From GCA-003244245 sp039924425 (GTDB lineage Bacteria > Actinomycetota > Actinomycetes > Mycobacteriales > Pseudonocardiaceae): DNA of 25,738 nt. The notes beneath the pieces are model-generated. The model did no database searches, had not been told where the DNA came from, and saw only the letters and a list, made by a program, of their open reading frames with translations. A program made the position numbers and the translations under genes. The stretch spans positions 1 through 25,738 of the forward strand of contig JBDTAX010000096.1 in NCBI GenBank assembly GCA_039924425.1, given 5' to 3'. Shown here in pieces: positions 23,067-25,738 of this stretch (position 1 is its first letter; each line of letters opens with the position of its first letter).

Positions 23067-23284
23067 CCGAGCCAGTCGATCAACGCGTCCCGAAGTACTC
23101 GCGCGGGGGCCTCTTCGAAGATCATTACGCATGCGCCGGTGACGTGCATGTCGAACACGATCTCGTCGCCCTGTTTCTCCACCACCAGGTTCGCGAAGCC
23201 TCTGGGGCCTCTGTGCAGGGCGCAGGCGATGCCGATCGCCCTGCGGTTCGCGGGTCGTGCCCGCGGGTTCGCGCCATCAGCCAC
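23063..23284 (-). CDS. Hypothetical 73-aa protein, divergent from the XRE regulator
   Basis: The start is GTG 23284, with GAGGAAG upstream. A further GTG at 23329 is in frame but lies in the regulatory region. The product runs VADGANPRARPANRRAIGIA, CALHRGPRGFANLVVEKQGD, EIVFDMHVTGACVMIFEEAP, ARVLRDALIDWLG. The pattern of a basic N-terminus, two beta strands and a final helix ending DALxDWLG recurs, from memory, in small proteins near XRE-DUF397 pairs. No catalytic motif is visible. It heads a leftward operon with the 78-aa gene (4-nt overlap) and shares its promoter region with the divergent XRE gene. Confidence 0.72.
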   Translation of the reverse strand: MADGANPRARPANRRAIGIACALHRGPRGFANLVVEKQGDEIVFDMHVTGACVMIFEEAPARVLRDALIDWLG

Positions 23285-23348
23285 GGTCGGCTCTTCCTCT
23301 CGGACGAGGACGGTCCGGCCCGGTGTCACCCCCTACCGTGCCGTTTGG

Positions 23349-23410
23349 CAAGTGTCGTACGACTCCTGTCGCAGCTAGATTACTGCGACACTAGCTAAAT
23401 GACAAGTGTC
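23349..23410. promoter_or_regulatory. Shared regulatory region with four AGTGTCG-type sites
   Basis: Within 62 bp between divergent genes lie CAAGTGTC (23349-23356), the palindrome GTCGTACGAC (23354-23363), the inverted repeat TGTCGCAG (23367-23374)/CTGCGACA (23383-23390), a second nested pair AGCTAG (23373-23378)/CTAGCT (23391-23396), and another CAAGTGTC (23403-23410). TAGATT (23376-23381) and, on the other strand, TAATCT (23378-23383) could be overlapping -10 boxes. The XRE protein is the obvious candidate binder (inference). Confidence 0.6.
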
Positions 23411-23487
23411 ACGAGAGGGGTGATGTGGTGCGACAAGGGCCGGGGGCTGACAATGCTGGTCGGCGCGTGCTGAGGGAGGACGGGACG

Positions 23488-24336
23488 ATGGTGGATGGCA
23501 GTCCGGCGATGCCCGCCCGGCGGCTGGGACGAGAGCTCAAGCGGCTGCGCGAGGCGCTCGGCAAGACCCAGGTCGAGGTCGCGGATTTCGTCGGCACCGT
23601 CTCCACCACCATCAGCAAGATCGAGAATGCCGATCGGAATTGCCCACCTCCGCACCTCAAGCTGATGCTCCAGCTGTACGGGGTCGACGCCGCCCACGCC
23701 GAGACCTTGACGCAGCTCTCCCGTCAGGCACGAGAACGCGGCTGGTGGGCGGATTACGGCGACGACGTGCCGAAGTGGTTCACCGAGTACGTCGGCCTGG
23801 AGACCGCGGCCCGCGAGGTCTGGACTTATGAAGGGGCGTACGTCCCGGGCCTGCTGCAGACGAGCCGCTACACCGAGGCCGTGACGGCCGCCGCCAACGC
23901 AACGGGGAGCTCCGAGAGCGCCGAGGGCTTCGCTCGCGTGCGCGCGGCGCGCCAGCAGAGGCTGACCGGTGTGACGCCGATGGTGCTCCGAGCGGTCCTG
24001 GACGAGGCGGTCCTGCACCGCGCTGTTGGCGGACCCGACGTGATGCGCGAGCAGGTGGCGCGGCTGCGCGAGGCGATGTCCCAGCCGAACATCACCATGC
24101 GGATCGTGCCGTTCTCGGTTGGCGCCCACCCCGGCATGACCGGGCCGTTCAACGTGCTGCGGTTCCCTGAGCGGGCGATGGACATGGTGTTTGTCGAGCT
24201 GCGCGGCGGCGGGGTCTACCTCGAGCGGCCGGTGGACATCGACCTGCATGAAGCCACCGTCGAGCGGCTCTGCGACCTCGCGCTCAGTGATGCCGACACG
24301 ACCGCACTGCTCACCGATAGGGAGAGAGGGTACTAA
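23488..24336 (+). CDS. XRE family regulator with DUF5753 domain
   Basis: The 282-aa product starts at ATG 23488, with AGGGAGGA upstream. An in-frame GTG at 23425 would add 21 unconserved residues. Residues 8-66 are a Cro/CI-type helix-turn-helix (RLGRELKRLREALGKTQVEV, then ADFVGTVSTTISKIENADRN). Residues from about 95 on are the DUF5753 domain typical of actinomycete regulators, with YVGLETAAREVWTYEGAYVP, GLLQTSRYTEAV, LTGVTPMVLRAVLDEAVLHR and ITMRIVPFSVGAHPGMTGPF. It is nearly always followed by a DUF397 gene, as here 3 nt downstream. These pairs are numerous in actinomycetes. The BldB/WhiJ-like systems of Streptomyces development belong to the same group, where the small partner modulates the DNA-binding protein. 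Confidence 0.93.
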   Translation: MVDGSPAMPARRLGRELKRLREALGKTQVEVADFVGTVSTTISKIENADRNCPPPHLKLMLQLYGVDAAHAETLTQLSRQARERGWWADYGDDVPKWFTEYVGLETAAREVWTYEGAYVPGLLQTSRYTEAVTAAANATGSSESAEGFARVRAARQQRLTGVTPMVLRAVLDEAVLHRAVGGPDVMREQVARLREAMSQPNITMRIVPFSVGAHPGMTGPFNVLRFPERAMDMVFVELRGGGVYLERPVDIDLHEATVERLCDLALSDADTTALLTDRERGY

Positions 24337-24339
24337 GAG

Positions 24340-24531
24340 ATGCACCAACCAACGTGGCGCAAGAGCAGCTACAGCAGCGACCAGGGCGGCGTCTGCCTGG
24401 AGGTCTGCGACCTCGACAGCGGCCACCGCGCCGTCCGGGACAGCAAGAACCCCACCGGGGCCGTCCTGACGTTCCCTGCGGCCGCGTGGTCCGCGTTCAC
24501 CGCCGGGGTACGTGCCGGCACGTTCGACTGA
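24340..24531 (+). CDS. DUF397 domain protein
   Basis: The 63-aa product is a complete DUF397 protein with the signature TWRKSSYSSDQGGVCLEVCD, a central VRDSKNPTGAVLTF, and a C-terminal WSAFTAGVRAGTFD. It starts 3 nt after the XRE-DUF5753 gene, so the two are co-translated. In known cases such small proteins act as the antagonist or cofactor of the paired regulator, though the mechanism is poorly defined. It ends just before a strong terminator. Confidence 0.96.
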   Translation: MHQPTWRKSSYSSDQGGVCLEVCDLDSGHRAVRDSKNPTGAVLTFPAAAWSAFTAGVRAGTFD

Positions 24532-24548
24532 CCTCAGCGGTACTGAAT

Positions 24549-24577
24549 GGCCCCACCGGCACCAACCCGGTGGGGCC
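24549..24577 (+). terminator. Rho-independent terminator after the DUF397 gene
   Basis: GGCCCCACCGG (24549-24559) pairs exactly with CCGGTGGGGCC (24567-24577) around a 7-nt loop and is followed by GTTTTCCC. It closes the XRE-DUF397 operon, with accE converging from the other side. 24578-24688 shows nothing further. Confidence 0.9.
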
Positions 24578-24688
24578 GTTTTCCCTCAGCACGCGTCGAA
24601 GAGAAAGCCGCAGTGACCAGCTACGGACGGTCGCCCATCCCTCCCGCATCGACGAGGGCGGCGCCGGTCGAAGCCGCCTGAGGGCTGG

Positions 24689-24955
24689 TCACGAACTCGC
24701 AGGCCCGCCGGACGTACCAGAGTGTGGTAGCGCTGAGTTGCGCCAGGCACCGGGGCCGGGGTGCAGGGGAGTGCGTAGCTGGCGAGCCGGGTCGGCCCAG
24801 CCACCGCGCGGCACTCGCGCTTCGACGGCGGCCTCGTTCGCCAGCGCGTCCAGCGCCACGACCACTGCGGCGAGCTCCTCATCCGACGGCTCACCCCGCA
24901 CGATGTGGATAACCCGTGAGTGGCGATTCGGGTTATAGGTCGCATCGCCACTCAC
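24689..24955 (-). CDS. accE: Acyl-CoA carboxylase epsilon subunit
   Basis: The 88-aa product starts at GTG 24955, overlapping the accD stop by 4 nt (GTGA). It contains the epsilon-subunit core IHIVRGEPSDEELAAVVVAL with DALANEAA, then a variable Pro/Arg-rich middle, and the tail PLHPGPGAWRNSALP, where the W-R/S-SALP-like pattern is typical. In actinomycetes this small subunit binds the carboxyltransferase beta subunit and boosts activity of the acetyl/propionyl-CoA carboxylase complex. The partner accD lies immediately upstream. The first bases of the gene form one arm of a 12-bp inverted repeat. Confidence 0.9.
   Translation of the reverse strand: MSGDATYNPNRHSRVIHIVRGEPSDEELAAVVVALDALANEAAVEARVPRGGWADPARQLRTPLHPGPGAWRNSALPHSGTSGGPASS
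24916..24955 (-). repeat. 12-bp inverted repeat over the accE start codon
   Basis: GTGAGTGGCGAT at 24916-24927 and its exact complement at 24944-24955 flank a 16-nt spacer. On the mRNA the upstream arm begins with the accE GTG start and overlaps the accD stop, so folding would hide the start codon. Confidence 0.75.
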
Positions 24956-25738
24956 AGGGGAATGTTCCCATGCTTCTTCGGGGGGAGGGTCTGGCGTTTG
25001 GTTTTGAGCATCCGGAGTGAGCGGGCGACGGTGGAGCGGGTGTGGCTGGGGGGGATCACCGCGTCGATGTAGCCGCGGTCGGCCGCGACGTAGGGGTTGA
25101 GGAGGGTGTCCTCGTATTCTTGCTGCCGCTGCGCCCGTAGCGTCTCGACCTCGCCAGGCGCGGCTGCCAAGAGTTCCTTGCGGTGCAGGATGTTTGCCGC
25201 GCCGGAGGCGCCCATCACGGCGATCTGCGCTGAGGGCCAGGCCAGGTTGAGGTCCGCGCCGAGGTGCTTGGAGCCCATCACGTCGTAGGCGCCGCCGTAG
25301 GCCTTGCGGGTGATCACCGTGACTTTGGGCACGGTGGCCTCGGCGTAGGCGTAGATCAGTTTGGCGCCACGCCGGATGATGCCGTTCCACTCCTGGTCGG
25401 TGCCCGGCAGGAAACCGGGCACGTCGACGAAGGTGAGCACCGGCACGTTGAACGCGTCACAGGTCCGCACGAACCGGGCGGCCTTCTCTGCCGCGTTGAT
25501 GTCCAGGCAGCCCGCCAGCTGGGTGGGCTGGTTGGCCACGATCCCGACGCTGCGGCCCTCCACGCGGCCGAAACCGACGACAATGTTAGGCGCGAACAGC
25601 TCGTGCACCTCCAGAAACTCCCCCTCGTCGACGACGCGGGTGATCACTTCGTGAATGTCGTAGGGTGCCTTCGCCGAGTCTGGGATCAGCGTGTCCAGCT
25701 CCCGGTCGGCGTCGGTAGGGGTGTCAGTCAGGTCTGTG
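24952..25738 (-). CDS. accD: Acyl-CoA carboxylase beta (carboxyltransferase) subunit, C-terminal part
   Basis: The reverse strand encodes the C-terminal 260 or so residues, and the N-terminus lies beyond the right edge. The carboxyltransferase C-domain is clear: FGRVEGRSVGIVANQPTQLA, VPVLTFVDVPGFLPGTDQEW, IRRGAKLIYAYAEATVPKVT, and RKAYGGAYDVMGSKHLGADL, then NLAWPSAQIAVMGASGAANI. The Asp in GGAYDVMGSK corresponds, as far as I can place it, to the residue that favours propionyl-CoA in Streptomyces PccB, so a propionyl-CoA carboxylase-type subunit is likely (inference). It transfers the carboxyl group from biotin on the alpha subunit to acyl-CoA, supplying methylmalonyl- or malonyl-CoA. The downstream accE overlaps it. 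Confidence 0.93.
   Translation of the reverse strand, partial: TDLTDTPTDADRELDTLIPDSAKAPYDIHEVITRVVDEGEFLEVHELFAPNIVVGFGRVEGRSVGIVANQPTQLAGCLDINAAEKAARFVRTCDAFNVPVLTFVDVPGFLPGTDQEWNGIIRRGAKLIYAYAEATVPKVTVITRKAYGGAYDVMGSKHLGADLNLAWPSAQIAVMGASGAANILHRKELLAAAPGEVETLRAQRQQEYEDTLLNPYVAADRGYIDAVIPPSHTRSTVARSLRMLKTKRQTLPPKKHGNIPL

Noticed and set aside
18377..24600. A full integrative element in the accessory region
   Set aside because: No integrase, transposase, relaxase or tRNA-derived att site was found, so only local insertion signs (ligA scar, GC shifts) are claimed.

Overview
The window comes from a high-GC actinomycete, most likely Pseudonocardiales (Amycolatopsis/Saccharopolyspora-like; inference). 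The evidence is GC-rich codon use, frequent GTG starts, 4-nt ATGA/GTGA gene overlaps, an accD/accE pair, an XRE-DUF5753/DUF397 pair, and a housekeeping block (etfB-etfA ... acyltransferases - cysteine desulfurase - mnmA ... short MetE-like protein - ligA) whose order resembles Mycobacterium tuberculosis Rv3029c-Rv3014c.

Layout. 1-281: 5' part of a dienelactone hydrolase (-). 584-5262: a two-gene conflict-type module, a small CU044_2847/Trypco1 protein followed by a 1439-aa fusion of trypsin-like protease, nSTAND1 P-loop NTPase, coiled coil, one membrane helix and 14 WD40 repeats. 5283-7129: cutA, an ECF-like sigma factor (-) and a divergent TetR regulator with TGTACG inverted repeats between them. 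7182-16153: the housekeeping block: etfB, etfA, a peptide deformylase, an OlsB-like acyltransferase, a PlsC-like acyltransferase, a cysteine desulfurase, mnmA, a very strong 28-bp hairpin, a 68-aa leader-like peptide gene (-), a short MetE-like protein, a broken GNAT gene and a cold-shock protein. 16241-18376: ligA.

18.4-24.6 kb is an accessory region with locally lower GC. It holds a class II Fic protein with its own wHTH and a three-copy operator, a decayed second copy of the ligA 3' end, a VapBC-like toxin-antitoxin pair, a membrane-anchored pentapeptide-repeat protein (-), a small-protein operon (-) and a divergent XRE-DUF5753/DUF397 pair sharing an operator-rich promoter region. 24689-25738: accE and the 3' part of accD (-).

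How the genes work together. EtfBA carries electrons from acyl-CoA dehydrogenases. The desulfurase/MnmA pair makes 2-thiouridine in tRNA. The two acyltransferases probably modify lipids. AccD/AccE are acyl-CoA carboxylase subunits. The strongest leads are: the Trypco1-protease-STAND-WD40 module; the Fic cassette lying between ligA and a degraded ligA 3' duplicate; the XRE/DUF397 locus with its divergent small-protein operon and repeated AGTGTCG sites; and the leader-like 68-aa peptide gene next to a 66-bp palindrome. I cannot say from sequence alone that any of these is undescribed. No tRNA, rRNA, CRISPR array, transposase or integrase was found.
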